Shown here in pieces: positions 8,449 to 17,534 of a stretch of 64,000 nt of DNA. The stretch's first letter is position 1, and each line of letters begins with the position of its first letter. The translations under genes and the position numbers were made by a program. Origin of the DNA: JAAZZY01 sp964612505 (GTDB lineage Bacteria; Chlamydiota; Chlamydiia; Chlamydiales; JAAZZY01); NCBI GenBank assembly GCA_964612505.1, contig CAZTEX010000003.1, positions 50,315 through 114,314 of the forward strand, given 5' to 3'. The notes under the pieces are model-generated. The model saw nothing but the letters and a program-made list of their open reading frames with translations, did no database searches and was not told the DNA's origin.

Positions 8449-8904
8449 TTAAATTCTGATGTAATCAACTGACTTTGAAGGATCTTTTGCATCCACTATT
8501 GTTTGTCTAGAAAAGGGAATTCCCAATTTATTTAAAAGTTGTGAGAGTTGCGTCGTGAACATAGCCTCATCTTCAGAATGAAGGATAACTTCTCTGTAGC
8601 TTGGATTATGATTAGCGGGGCGCCTAACTCGAAAATCACAAGTAGGGGTAGGTAAAAAACGAAATAGAAAAGATTGCTGATAACCTGGCTCATTGACTTT
8701 AGCTAAAGGTTGTGTAAAAAGAGTCAACAATCTTGTTGTTTGTAAAGTGTTGAGAGCCAAACGACAAACAGTCTCATCAGAGGCTTGGCTCAAAGCGGTC
8801 CTCAATTTGATCCATTCTTTTCTAGGGTCTTGAGTGGGCTTTATGTTAATGCCGAAAAGAGATCCGTTAAGCGATCGGCTGCCTTCAGTGGCAACGGTAG
8901 CCAT
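8449..8904 (-). CDS. Hypothetical protein, paralogue of the 7770-8303 gene
   Basis: This 151-residue soluble protein is the upstream member of the pair. Conserved positions include SLNGSLFGINIKPTQDPRKE, the ALNTLQTTRLLTLFTQP segment, PTPTCDFRVRRP and the C-terminal SVDYIRI. It is shorter than its paralogue because the C-terminal extension after VDYIRI is absent. No catalytic residues or signals are apparent and the function is unknown. The 145-base gap to its paralogue is AT-rich and may hold a separate promoter for the downstream copy. Confidence 0.65.
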   Translation of the reverse strand: MATVATEGSRSLNGSLFGINIKPTQDPRKEWIKLRTALSQASDETVCRLALNTLQTTRLLTLFTQPLAKVNEPGYQQSFLFRFLPTPTCDFRVRRPANHNPSYREVILHSEDEAMFTTQLSQLLNKLGIPFSRQTIVDAKDPSKSVDYIRI

Positions 8905-8988
8905 AAATTTTTTCCGTTAGTGAGTTTTTTTTGAATTTAGTAGCGAATGATTTCATAAATAAAGAAGGATGTCAAATAGATCATGAGA

Positions 8989-9006
8989 GTAATTTTTATA
9001 AATTAC
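8989..9006. repeat. Short perfect inverted repeat in an AT-rich intergenic region
   Basis: GTAATTT and AAATTAC are separated by four bases (TTAT), giving a 7-bp stem inside the 251-base divergent gap between 8904 and 9156. It could be a regulator site for either gene. The rest of this gap shows no gene. Confidence 0.35.
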
Positions 9007-9155
9007 AAGAATAACAAAAAAGTTTCTCTTATTATGGGATTTATTTTTGACGAATTAATGATTTTTCTTCATACTGAATTTTTTATAGAGGGCTGAGAAA
9101 CTCTTGTAATTTTATTTCTATTCTAAGCCTGATTAAACCTAAAAGGGAATTTTCG

Positions 9156-9692
9156 ATGAGCACTAAAACCCATAAAAGATTGTGTTGGAACTGTGATGGC
9201 TATGTTCATGTCTATGAGGTTAAATGCCCCTATTGCGCAGTGAGTTTGTTAGAACAAATCCGAGAAGGCCGAAGTATTGAAGAGAAGCAAACGATCTCTC
9301 AAAATCTAGAAGAAAAAAATACTCAAATTGCTTTTAATGAATTTCAGCCTCCTTATCAAAATTATGGGGCTAATTTTAATGAACCTGAAATCAAAAAAGT
9401 AGAGCCGGTCAAAAACGACTCTAGCAGCAAACCCGCTACTGATATTGAAAATCCTTTTGCGGCCTTGATTTTGGTTCTCCCTGGAACGGTTCTTTTTTTA
9501 TTAGGATTAACAATTCTTCTGTTTTCTTCAGATGGGAAGCTTGTTTTTCAGTTTAAAGCCAAATTCTGGTTTGTCTATTTGCTAGGATCATTGCCCCTTT
9601 TATATGCTGGGTATCGGTTGCTTTTTCCAAAGCAGAAAGAAATGAGATCTAGTTATGAGAATAGCTCTTTTACAAATCCTTTAGAGCGCTAA
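9156..9692 (+). CDS. Zinc-ribbon membrane protein of unknown function
   Basis: The 178-residue protein begins with a four-Cys zinc-ribbon-like site, C10-x2-C13 and C24-x2-C27 (CWNCDGYVHVYEVKCPYC). A polar, low-complexity linker of about 60 residues follows (Glu, Asn, Lys, Ser). Two hydrophobic helices (about 96-118 and 135-160) end the protein. This layout suggests a cytosolic zinc ribbon tethered to the inner membrane. The start has AAAGGGA upstream (near 9140-9148). The neighbours on both sides are on the opposite strand, so it is transcribed alone. Confidence 0.65.
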   Translation: MSTKTHKRLCWNCDGYVHVYEVKCPYCAVSLLEQIREGRSIEEKQTISQNLEEKNTQIAFNEFQPPYQNYGANFNEPEIKKVEPVKNDSSSKPATDIENPFAALILVLPGTVLFLLGLTILLFSSDGKLVFQFKAKFWFVYLLGSLPLLYAGYRLLFPKQKEMRSSYENSSFTNPLER

Positions 9693-9717
9693 CGACGTTT
9701 TCTTCTTTTAAAGATTA

Positions 9718-10086
9718 TCAAACAAATTGATAGACTCTCACTGTAGAACCTGCGTTAATCCTTTCACACCAATCCAGCTCACGATTAGTCGCTGAAGAAA
9801 TTTGATTTTCGAGGATCTTGAGTGTCGGATCTACCTCTGTAGTGCCAATTTCATAGCGTTGAGTGAGTACATTTGGATGGTGGAATGTAAGGCGATAATT
9901 GACAAGAGACTTTGGTTCAATTGTTATAATCAACCCGCTAAATTCTTGTGAAATGGTTATAGCTGCATCCACAATGGTCTGTTTAGGAACATTGCGACGG
10001 GAATAAATAATAGAATTGTCCAATGGATTAATGTATCCAATAGAATATCGAGTTTCATAGACTGAAGATGGAGCTGCTAAACTCAT
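9718..10086 (-). CDS. Small hypothetical protein downstream of secA
   Basis: This 122-residue protein has no recognised family, signal peptide or membrane segment. It is rich in predicted beta strand, with alternating hydrophobic residues such as TRYSIGYINP, GLIITIEPKS and YRLTFHHPN. Its layout, with a central strand pair followed by a helix (VDPTLKILENQI), faintly recalls the 7770/8449 paralogues, but I cannot show homology. It begins six bases after the secA stop and may be translated from the same transcript. No strong ribosome-binding site is seen before the ATG. Confidence 0.55.
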   Translation of the reverse strand: MSLAAPSSVYETRYSIGYINPLDNSIIYSRRNVPKQTIVDAAITISQEFSGLIITIEPKSLVNYRLTFHHPNVLTQRYEIGTTEVDPTLKILENQISSATNRELDWCERINAGSTVRVYQFV

Positions 10087-10092
10087 ACCGAT

Positions 10093-13000
10093 CTAATCTT
10101 TATGGACTATTTGCGCCCCGCAACACTTTTTGAACTTTTTCCCACTTCCACAAGGACAAGGTTCATTGCGTTGAGTATGGTCTTCTCGAATTAAAGGAAC
10201 TAGCTTAGGTTCACTAACCTCTGCTTCTTCTGTTTGCTCATTTTCAAAATCAGGAAGTAAAGACCTCTGTGTTTGAAAATTTAAGTCACCCAGCATCTTT
10301 AAGAGAGAGGAGTGGTGCTCAGGGGTCATAATTTCAAGCTTAAAGCTCTCTTTAAGCATAGCAAGATGCATGCGATTGACCATGGACTCGAATGCTTTAA
10401 AAGATTCTTGTTTAAACTCAAGAAGGGGATCTTTGTTGCCAACGGAGCGCAAGGAAACTTCAGCACGAAGATAGTCAATGGCGAGCAAATGCTGTTGCCA
10501 ATGTTCATCAATAGTCTGAATCATCAAATTTTGAATCGCTTGATTAAGAATATCTGCTGTGGATTCTAAGTTGGCATCTTCAGGTAAAAGTCGCAGAGCC
10601 TTTTTTTGCAGATCATTCATTTTAAGAGCTAAAGCGCGGTGAATATGTTTTAGAATGGATCTTTGTAATTGCTCTAAATTAGACGCATTACTTTTTAAGC
10701 TTTCAATAGTGAACGTAACGGGAAAAGTATTGGCAAGCCACTCATATAGCCCTTCGACATTCCACTGACTTTTATCTTTTTGATGAAAATAAAGCTGTAC
10801 ATGGTGCTCTACTTCTTGTTCTAAAATTTCACGAAGATGATTCATCGCTTCTTCGGTTGTCAAAATTTCATTGCGGAAGCGATAGATCTCTTGTCTTTGT
10901 TTATTGATGACATCATCATATTCAAGAGTGTATTTGCGAATAGTATAATTGCGCTGTTCAATTCGCTTCTGAGCAGTTTCAATCGATTTATTCAAAATAC
11001 CAGCTGAAATAGCTTCACCTTCTGGAGGACGCCATTTTTTGATCATGGCATTGAGCTTTGGAGAAGCAAAGAGTCTCATCAATTGATCTTCAAAAGAAAC
11101 ATAAAACTTAGAGGATCCTGGATCGCCTTGGCGCGCGCAACGACCTCGTAACTGACGATCAATACGTCTAGACTGATGTCTGCAAGTTCCAATGACATGG
11201 AGCCCTCCTAAAGCAATCACTTCTTTAGAAAGCTTAATATCTGTGCCTCGTCCGGCCATATTGGTGGCAATCGTAATGGCTTTCAATTTTCCTGCTTCTG
11301 CAATAATTTCAGCTTCTTTTTCGTGATGTTTAGCGTTTAGCACCGTATGGGGCAGTTTATTAGCTCTCAAGATACGGGAAAGCTTTTCTGAAATATCAAC
11401 TGATTCTGTTCCAATTAAGATAGGACGCCCTTTTTCATGGACCTCTTTAATCTCTTTTAAAATCGCGTTGTATTTTTCCCGCTCTGTCATGTAGATTTCA
11501 TCGTTGGCATCTTTACGCTGACATACTTTATGAGTGGGGACAGCAAGCACGTTCATTTTATAAATTTCTTTAAATTCGCCAGCTTCAGTAATCGCAGTTC
11601 CTGTCATCCCTGCCAGTTTTGTATACAAACGAAAGTAGTTTTGCAGGGTGATCGTAGCGTAAGTTTGCGTCTCTTTTTGAATTTCAACTTCTTCTTTGGC
11701 TTCAATAGCTTGATGCAAGCCATCTGAAAAACGGCGTCCAGGTTGTGGGCGTCCTGTATGTTCATCAATGATGACAACGGCATCTTCTTGAATAATGTAA
11801 TCCACATCTTTTTCCATAAGAAGATGAGCGCGCAGCATCTGTCTTAGATTGTGGGCGCGTTCTTTTTTCTGAGCATCTTGCTCTTGAAGATGGGTTTTTC
11901 TCTGTAATTTTTCCTCATTAGACCACTCAGGATGATGTTCGATTTCGGCATAAAGAGGTCCTAAATCTAGCATTGTAAAATCATCAAAAGATCCCTCTGT
12001 GGAAACCTTAGACCATGTCAGAATCCCCTTGTCTGTTAACTCATATTCGCTGGCTTTTTCATCGACAATGACATATAAACCCGAAAGAATTTTTGCTTTT
12101 TCGGCTCTATTTTGTTCACTGTAATAAAAGATATCGAGTTCATCAATACGAGTCCTTAAGTCAGGATCTTCTAAAATCTTTTTGAGGACGTTATTGCGAG
12201 GAGTTCCCTTGCTGACAATCCAAAGTTTTTGGATTGCTTGCTGGATTAACTCTTGCTCTTCTTTAGATTTTTTTGTCTGCTCGTCTGCGCGTAATTGGTA
12301 ACCACTTTGATCGAGCAGTCTTTTAGCTTCTGTTGCGTAGCTATTACAGAGATCTCGTTGCATTTTCACAATTTGAGAGACACTGTCTTTAAGCTCATGA
12401 TAAAGCTGCTGGCTTTTAGCGACAGGGCCTGAAATAATTAAAGGTGTGCGAGCTTCGTCGATCAAGATCGAATCAATTTCATCGACAATCGCATAGTAAA
12501 AACCTCTTTGCACTTGTTCGTTAGCGTGAAGTGCCATGGAGTTATCGCGCAGATAGTCAAAACCAAATTCAGAAGCTGTTCCATAGACGATATCATGCTT
12601 GTAGATTTCTCTTTTTTCTTCTGTAGACAGGTTGCTTGTTAGAGCTGCGCAGCGAATACCGAGCCATTTTAAAATGAACCCCATCCATTCACAGTCTCTT
12701 TTAACAAGATAGTCATTGACGGTGACTAGGTGAACAGGCTTTTGGGTAAGGCTGTTGAGATAAAGTGGCATTACGGCTGTGAGCGTCTTTCCTTCCCCTG
12801 TTTGCATCTCAGCAACAGATCCATAGTGAAGGGCCAGCGCTCCAATAATTTGAACGTCATAAGGGATCATATCCCATTTTTGGTCATATCCTGAGACGTG
12901 AATTTGAGTGCCTACCATGCGTCGGCAAGCGTTTTTAACAACGGCAAAAGCTTCAGGGATTAAGTTGTCTAAAGGTTCCCCATTTTGTAAGCGCTCTTTG

Positions 13001-13146
13001 AATTCTTCTGTTTTAAAGCGAAGTTCGTTATCGGAGAGGGATTGGTAGCCTTCTTCGATAAGGTTCACTTGTTGAACTATTTTTTTATACTTATGAACTT
13101 GACGGCTCTGGGCAGTTCCAAAAATTTTTTTAATCAGTTTTAGCAT
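10093..13146 (-). CDS. secA: Preprotein translocase ATPase SecA
   Basis: SecA drives polypeptides through SecYEG. The preferred ATG gives 1,017 residues. Walker A is at 117-121 (MQTGEGKT), followed by the DEAD-type DEIDSILIDEARTPLIISG, the preprotein cross-linking and helical-wing regions, and NMAGRGTDIKL with RRIDRQLRGRCARQGDPGSS of the second ATPase half. The C-terminal zinc-binding tail is CPCGSGKKFKKCC. The protein is longer than E. coli SecA owing to a charged insert around residues 260-430, as in other long chlamydial SecA proteins. An upstream in-frame ATG at 13182 overlaps the predicted -10 box, so 13146 is chosen. Context (psd, mnmE, nth nearby) matches CT701. Confidence 0.97.
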   Translation of the reverse strand: MLKLIKKIFGTAQSRQVHKYKKIVQQVNLIEEGYQSLSDNELRFKTEEFKERLQNGEPLDNLIPEAFAVVKNACRRMVGTQIHVSGYDQKWDMIPYDVQIIGALALHYGSVAEMQTGEGKTLTAVMPLYLNSLTQKPVHLVTVNDYLVKRDCEWMGFILKWLGIRCAALTSNLSTEEKREIYKHDIVYGTASEFGFDYLRDNSMALHANEQVQRGFYYAIVDEIDSILIDEARTPLIISGPVAKSQQLYHELKDSVSQIVKMQRDLCNSYATEAKRLLDQSGYQLRADEQTKKSKEEQELIQQAIQKLWIVSKGTPRNNVLKKILEDPDLRTRIDELDIFYYSEQNRAEKAKILSGLYVIVDEKASEYELTDKGILTWSKVSTEGSFDDFTMLDLGPLYAEIEHHPEWSNEEKLQRKTHLQEQDAQKKERAHNLRQMLRAHLLMEKDVDYIIQEDAVVIIDEHTGRPQPGRRFSDGLHQAIEAKEEVEIQKETQTYATITLQNYFRLYTKLAGMTGTAITEAGEFKEIYKMNVLAVPTHKVCQRKDANDEIYMTEREKYNAILKEIKEVHEKGRPILIGTESVDISEKLSRILRANKLPHTVLNAKHHEKEAEIIAEAGKLKAITIATNMAGRGTDIKLSKEVIALGGLHVIGTCRHQSRRIDRQLRGRCARQGDPGSSKFYVSFEDQLMRLFASPKLNAMIKKWRPPEGEAISAGILNKSIETAQKRIEQRNYTIRKYTLEYDDVINKQRQEIYRFRNEILTTEEAMNHLREILEQEVEHHVQLYFHQKDKSQWNVEGLYEWLANTFPVTFTIESLKSNASNLEQLQRSILKHIHRALALKMNDLQKKALRLLPEDANLESTADILNQAIQNLMIQTIDEHWQQHLLAIDYLRAEVSLRSVGNKDPLLEFKQESFKAFESMVNRMHLAMLKESFKLEIMTPEHHSSLLKMLGDLNFQTQRSLLPDFENEQTEEAEVSEPKLVPLIREDHTQRNEPCPCGSGKKFKKCCGAQIVHKD

Positions 13147-13180
13147 TAGGTCCCTATAGAAATCATTTGCCTGTAAGAAC

Positions 13181-13210
13181 ATTATAAATGAAAATAAGAC
13201 TTTATTGCAA
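13181..13210 (-). promoter_or_regulatory. Predicted secA promoter
   Basis: On the minus strand TTGCAA (13210-13205) and a perfect TATAAT (13186-13181) are spaced by 18 bases. Transcription would begin near 13174, leaving a leader of about 28 bases with AGGGA before the secA ATG at 13146. This placement argues against the longer reading frame starting at 13182. Confidence 0.6.
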
Positions 13211-13262
13211 TGAGCAACAAAGCCTTATTAGTAAAATATTTACTTGGTTATTTGTGGGTCTT

Positions 13263-14117
13263 TTAACTAAAAACCTTGCGAAGAGCTGAGCCTGCTGAGT
13301 AAAGATAGCCGGCAGCTGTTGTTGCGACTTTATAGCCCACTTGGAGACCAGCAAATCCATAACTTAAGGCTGTTTTGCCCAAAGAGAGAGTCACAGGCAT
13401 AGCAGCTTCTGGCAAATAAGGTCTTGCCAGAGAAAAAATAGTAAGGGCAGTCGCAGCAATCAGCGCTGTTTGTAAAAATCTTTTTTTAACGGACGAGTAA
13501 GGTTGTCCAAAAGCGCTATCACCTACTAAAATGTTGGGCACGACGTTGGCAAGGCCTACAACAGCTACTGGGACTTTTAAAATAGCTCGAGATGTTAGTT
13601 TTGTTACTGGAATAAGAATTGTAGGAAGGATTTGTTTTACCAACTGGCCGAGATAGTCTAAGACTTTTGGCCCCTCATAAGGTAAAGCCAGATCAGTTGG
13701 CACATGGGGGGGATTTGTTAGCAGAGCTTCGGCAATTCTTAATGCCGCCAGAGTGGCAATGGAGGTCACTGCGGCTTGTTGCACTCTTCCAAGGAGGCTC
13801 TGATAAGGAGCTCCGCCTGTATAGATATTGCCAAGCTGAGAGTATATTCCTTTTAAAGCGATGGCTCCTGCTGTTGGTAGTCCATAATAAGCTGGAGCTA
13901 CAGCAATCAGTCCTGCTTCAACTAGTCCTATGATAGCGATCGTTGCAGCGTAGTTAGCGAAAGCATCGTTAGCAGGCTCTTGCTGGCGACGATTTGTTAA
14001 ATCTCTTCTTGCTAACTCTCGTCTTAGATCTGCTACTTCTTCTCGCAGAGGGCGAGGAGGGGGTGGGGGCGTCGCTCCAAATAATGCGCGTCCTGCCGCT
14101 CTTGCTATAAATGCCAT
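13263..14117 (-). CDS. Hydrophobic Ala-rich protein with a polyproline stretch, Inc-like candidate
   Basis: This 284-residue protein is unrecognised. Residues 15-23 read TPPPPPRPL, followed by a charged, Arg-rich helix (about 25-48). Several long hydrophobic segments follow (about 55-80, 110-135, 165-195, 215-235 and 240-265) with many Ala, Gly and Leu. There is no cleavable signal peptide. Paired hydrophobic helices on an otherwise unsignalled protein are typical of chlamydial inclusion-membrane proteins, and the proline stretch resembles SH3 or EVH1 ligands. Both points are inference. Base composition is visibly more GC-rich than the flanking DNA. It is divergent from the next gene across a 150-base AT-rich gap. 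Confidence 0.6.
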   Translation of the reverse strand: MAFIARAAGRALFGATPPPPPRPLREEVADLRRELARRDLTNRRQQEPANDAFANYAATIAIIGLVEAGLIAVAPAYYGLPTAGAIALKGIYSQLGNIYTGGAPYQSLLGRVQQAAVTSIATLAALRIAEALLTNPPHVPTDLALPYEGPKVLDYLGQLVKQILPTILIPVTKLTSRAILKVPVAVVGLANVVPNILVGDSAFGQPYSSVKKRFLQTALIAATALTIFSLARPYLPEAAMPVTLSLGKTALSYGFAGLQVGYKVATTAAGYLYSAGSALRKVFS

Positions 14118-14267
14118 ATTAGTACCTTTTTTATTAATTTATTAGTATTAGTTCCTAATTAATTATAATTATAATTTATAAGCTAGTCAAGTAAATATTT
14201 TTGTTGATAGTTAATTAATTAATAAATATAATTTTAATAGGTAGTTTGTGGAAAAGGGAAAATAGTC

Positions 14268-14933
14268 GTGGGTTTTCAAGTATTTCAAACTCTAGATAGT
14301 GGTTTGAAGGGAGCTTTTGGCCTAATGGGGGCTGCGATTGTAGGGGCTCCTTTTGGGGCCTATAATGGGGTAAAAGAGGCTCTCAAAGGAGTTTTTAAGA
14401 GATCCACCTTTGGGTACTCTGGGGGTCAATTTCTTAAGAATTTTGTAGAAGTTCATGGCAATCTTATTGGCAAAGTTTCATTAGTAGCTTTAGGTTATTT
14501 ACTGTCCTCTTCACTTGACGAAGATGCAAAAATCAACTCTTTACTGACCTGTATCTTTACCCCCTTCATCAATAAAACGTATGACTTAAGATCGATTGCA
14601 CAAACACTACCTGTGATAGGAGATATTTTAGAGCGCTCGAGTCGAGCCACTGTTAATGGAGTAGTGGGGTTTTGCAAGGGATTTTTTGCTGCGGTTTCAA
14701 CAGGGTATCATTTAGGTCAAAAAGCTTATCAAGTTCTTAGTTTTCCTGGCCGATCCATCGGGCGTATTGCTGGATGTTTCATTCATCTGAGTCACGCTGC
14801 TAGAGAAAACCAAGAGGTTGATTTGAACTTTAAACGCAAAAGACTAGAACAGGTTGGGGCTGTCTTTTTACTTCCTGTTTTCCTTTTTACGATCCAGCAC
14901 TATGCTGCGTCGATGTTAATGCAATACGAATAA
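14268..14933 (+). CDS. Hydrophobic Gly-rich protein of unknown function
   Basis: This 221-residue protein starts at GTG with AAAGGGA ten bases upstream. It contains several moderately hydrophobic Gly/Ala-rich stretches (about 14-30, 65-82, 125-145 and 198-218), separated by basic loops. No family, catalytic motif or signal peptide is visible. It is divergent from the similarly hydrophobic 13263-14117 gene, and the two may share a regulatory region. Both may be membrane-inserting proteins sent to the inclusion or host membranes, but sequence alone cannot show that. Confidence 0.6.
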   Translation: MGFQVFQTLDSGLKGAFGLMGAAIVGAPFGAYNGVKEALKGVFKRSTFGYSGGQFLKNFVEVHGNLIGKVSLVALGYLLSSSLDEDAKINSLLTCIFTPFINKTYDLRSIAQTLPVIGDILERSSRATVNGVVGFCKGFFAAVSTGYHLGQKAYQVLSFPGRSIGRIAGCFIHLSHAARENQEVDLNFKRKRLEQVGAVFLLPVFLFTIQHYAASMLMQYE

Positions 14934-14939
14934 AAAGCG

Positions 14940-14956
14940 ATCCTAGGCAATAGGAT
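14940..14956. terminator. Weak bidirectional hairpin between convergent genes
   Basis: ATCCTA and TAGGAT pair across a five-base loop in the 26-base gap between the convergent genes ending at 14933 and 14960. It lacks a strong T-run, so it may be a weak terminator or chance. Confidence 0.3.
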
Positions 14957-14959
14957 GGA

Positions 14960-15862
14960 TTAAAGGGCATAGCCCAAGACTTGACCAAATTTACACTTAA
15001 TTTCTAGGTAATCAGGAGCCCCTATTAAATCTTCTGCGAGTTTGATCCGATTTTCTTCAAAGAGCAAGACAAGTGAAGAGCCTCCAAAGGAAAAATATCC
15101 TTTTTCATCTCCTTTTTTAAATAACTTATTAGCTTCAAAAGTTTGAATAATAGAGCCTACGCAAACAGCTCCCACTTCGGCATAAATCACTTGGCCAAAT
15201 TTTTCTGTATTTAGAAGGCTAATCATCCGTTTATTTTCTGAGAAAACATCAATGTTATTTTTAAGAGAAATCAAGTTAACCGCATTTAAATAACCATTGA
15301 TGTTGTAGGCTCCTTCGGAAATGCCATTACATGGAAAGTGAAATCGATGGTAGTCAGTGGGGCAAAGCCGAGCAATAACCATAACACCATTATGATAGCG
15401 TTTAGCAAGGGAGTCATCTTTTAAAAACTCTCTTAAGCAAAACTTTTTCCCTTTCACATAAAAGCCCTCTTCTTTGGAAATTTTGGGAATAAATAAATAA
15501 CGGCCATCTGCAGGGATGAGTGCTGTTTGCCCATCTCCTTCTAATTTTCGCGATCCTTTTTTTAGTTTTCGATAGAAAAAATCATTAAACGATTGGAACT
15601 GCTCTGGTTTTTTTTCCATTTCTGGGACATCAATTTGATATTCTTTAATAAATGGAAGAACTTTCTTTCTGCTCCAGCGAGTGTCTTGTAGTTTGCCATA
15701 TAAAAATGAAACTAAAGGAAGTTTGGCAAAAAATTGAAAGAAGCGATTGAAAAATCGGCTGAGTGGGTATTGACCATAGAGTAAGTGCACATAGCGATGG
15801 CCATAAATATTCTCTTTCTGAATTTGGCGAGTTTCTCGATCAATAAAGTAAATAGGATCCAT
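14960..15862 (-). CDS. psd: Phosphatidylserine decarboxylase proenzyme
   Basis: This 300-residue enzyme converts phosphatidylserine to phosphatidylethanolamine at the inner membrane. The pyruvoyl cofactor is made by self-cleavage at the C-terminal FGGSS, where the second residue pair Gly-Ser aligns with the LGST cleavage site of the family. The catalytic Asp (IPADGRYLFI) and His (CPTDYHRFHFPCNG) of the self-processing triad are present. The N-terminal region (YGQYPLSRFFNRFFQ) matches class I enzymes. It is convergent with the gene at 14268 and divergent from mnmE, as with CT699 next to CT698. Confidence 0.95.
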   Translation of the reverse strand: MDPIYFIDRETRQIQKENIYGHRYVHLLYGQYPLSRFFNRFFQFFAKLPLVSFLYGKLQDTRWSRKKVLPFIKEYQIDVPEMEKKPEQFQSFNDFFYRKLKKGSRKLEGDGQTALIPADGRYLFIPKISKEEGFYVKGKKFCLREFLKDDSLAKRYHNGVMVIARLCPTDYHRFHFPCNGISEGAYNINGYLNAVNLISLKNNIDVFSENKRMISLLNTEKFGQVIYAEVGAVCVGSIIQTFEANKLFKKGDEKGYFSFGGSSLVLLFEENRIKLAEDLIGAPDYLEIKCKFGQVLGYAL

Positions 15863-16071
15863 GCAAATCTGGTTTTTTAATGATTGGAAAACAGTCTAAC
15901 ATAGAGGCCAGTAAAAATAAATTTGGTTCTTCTTTGTCTAGATTTTTTTTTAATTTCTTTTAGAAGCTCCTTTTTTATAAACAGCTGGGCGTAGTTTATT
16001 TGTAAACAATTTTTCTAGAGTTAATTAACAAAGATAAGTATTATTTATTTCATTAAATTAGCTAAAATCAG

Positions 16072-17436
16072 ATGAATTTACAAAGTTTTTTAACTAAGCC
16101 TGAGACCATTGCGGCCATTTGCACCCCTCCTGGAAATGGAGGAGTAGCTATGATTCGCCTATCAGGGCCTCAGGCAATAGAAATTGCTAGTCAAATTTTT
16201 TCTAAAGAGGTTAAAGATCTTTCACCTTACCGGATGACATTTGGAGAATTTTTAGACAAAGAGCGAAAAGTCGTCGATCATGGTCTTTTAGTCGTGATGA
16301 AAGCTCCCCATTCTTACACAGGAGAAGATATTGTAGAGCTTTTTTGCCATGGAGGACATTTAATTACAAAAAAAGTATTAAATTGTGTTTTCCAACGTGG
16401 TGCAAAAGCCGCGGGGCCTGGAGAATTTACTCAAAGAGCATTTTTGAATAAAAAAATGGATCTAACTCAAGCCGAAGCCGTGCAATCATTAATTTCTGCT
16501 CAAAATGAGTACGCTCTAAAAATAGCTGCTGATCAATTAGAGGGACATCTTTCAAGAAAAATTGAAAACTTAAAGCAAAAATTGATCGATCAAACAGCCA
16601 TCTTAGAAGCATGGGTTGATTTTCCTGAAGAGGGGATTGAATTTTGTACGCTCGATGAAATCAAAGAGCATTTGCAAAAAGTTTCTGGTGAAATGAGCCA
16701 CTTAATCCGAAGTTACGATGATGGGCAAATGCTTAAAGAGGGCTTTTCCCTTTGTTTACTGGGGCGTCCCAACGTCGGTAAATCTTCCTTGCTCAATCAA
16801 ATGCTCAAAAAAGAAAGGGCGATTGTAACCCCGATTGCGGGGACGACTCGAGATTTAATTGAAGAGACCCTTTTCATTGATGGAATGCAATATCGTATTA
16901 TGGATACAGCGGGAATTCGGCAAGCCGAAGAGATTATTGAAAAGGAGGGAATTGATAGGGCTTTAAAAGCATCTCAAAAAGCAGATCTTGTTTTGCTTGT
17001 TTTAGATGCCTCTTCACCTTTGACGCAAGAAGATGAAGCATTAATTGAACGCTTAAAAAAGCAAAAGATGCTTGTTGTTTGGAATAAAATAGATATTAGT
17101 GACCTAAAACAAAAAGTATTTGAGCAAGAAGTCAAAATATCTGCTAAAGAAGGCTTTCAAATCGATAGCCTCTATCAAAAAATTTCAGAGATTCTGTTAG
17201 ATAAAGTGGATTGCCAAGATCAAGTCTATCTTACCGAAGTGCGGCACAAAGAAGCCTTAATGCAAGCTCAGATTCATCTGGAGGCTGTTCTTGAAGGATT
17301 AAACAAAAATATCTCACCTGAATGGCTTTCTTACGATTTAAAATCTTCTTTAAAAGCACTCAGTCAAATCATTGGTTTTGATCTCACAGAAGATGTTCTC
17401 ACAAGTATTTTTAAGAATTTTTGCATTGGAAAATAA
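16072..17436 (+). CDS. mnmE: tRNA modification GTPase MnmE
   Basis: With MnmG, MnmE makes the (carboxymethyl)aminomethyl modification of U34 in some tRNAs. The 454 residues show the N-terminal tetrahydrofolate-binding domain (IAAICTPPGNGGVAMIRLSG), a central helical domain, the inserted G domain with P-loop GRPNVGKSS at 231-239, TTRD, DTAGI and NKID motifs, and the C-terminal CIGK with catalytic Cys 451. The length is normal. The 209-base upstream gap is AT-rich without a clear promoter match. The neighbours psd and nth match the C. trachomatis order. Confidence 0.97.
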   Translation: MNLQSFLTKPETIAAICTPPGNGGVAMIRLSGPQAIEIASQIFSKEVKDLSPYRMTFGEFLDKERKVVDHGLLVVMKAPHSYTGEDIVELFCHGGHLITKKVLNCVFQRGAKAAGPGEFTQRAFLNKKMDLTQAEAVQSLISAQNEYALKIAADQLEGHLSRKIENLKQKLIDQTAILEAWVDFPEEGIEFCTLDEIKEHLQKVSGEMSHLIRSYDDGQMLKEGFSLCLLGRPNVGKSSLLNQMLKKERAIVTPIAGTTRDLIEETLFIDGMQYRIMDTAGIRQAEEIIEKEGIDRALKASQKADLVLLVLDASSPLTQEDEALIERLKKQKMLVVWNKIDISDLKQKVFEQEVKISAKEGFQIDSLYQKISEILLDKVDCQDQVYLTEVRHKEALMQAQIHLEAVLEGLNKNISPEWLSYDLKSSLKALSQIIGFDLTEDVLTSIFKNFCIGK

Positions 17437-17534
17437 ACGACCCTTCAAGAATCTCTTTCTCTTGCAAAATAGAAGGGACAAAAATGCTTTAAAGAGATAA
17501 ATTCATTCCTGGCTTTTTGCTTTAAGGAGATTTT

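Noticed and set aside
9090..9098. GGGCTGAGA resembling a second THI-box fragment upstream of the zinc-ribbon gene
   Set aside because: No GGGGTGC before it and no ACCTGATC or GCGTAGG after it; a chance match to one block.
13147..13182. Twelve-codon N-terminal extension of SecA
   Set aside because: The extra ATG overlaps a perfect TATAAT -10 box, and the family N-terminus begins at the downstream ATG.
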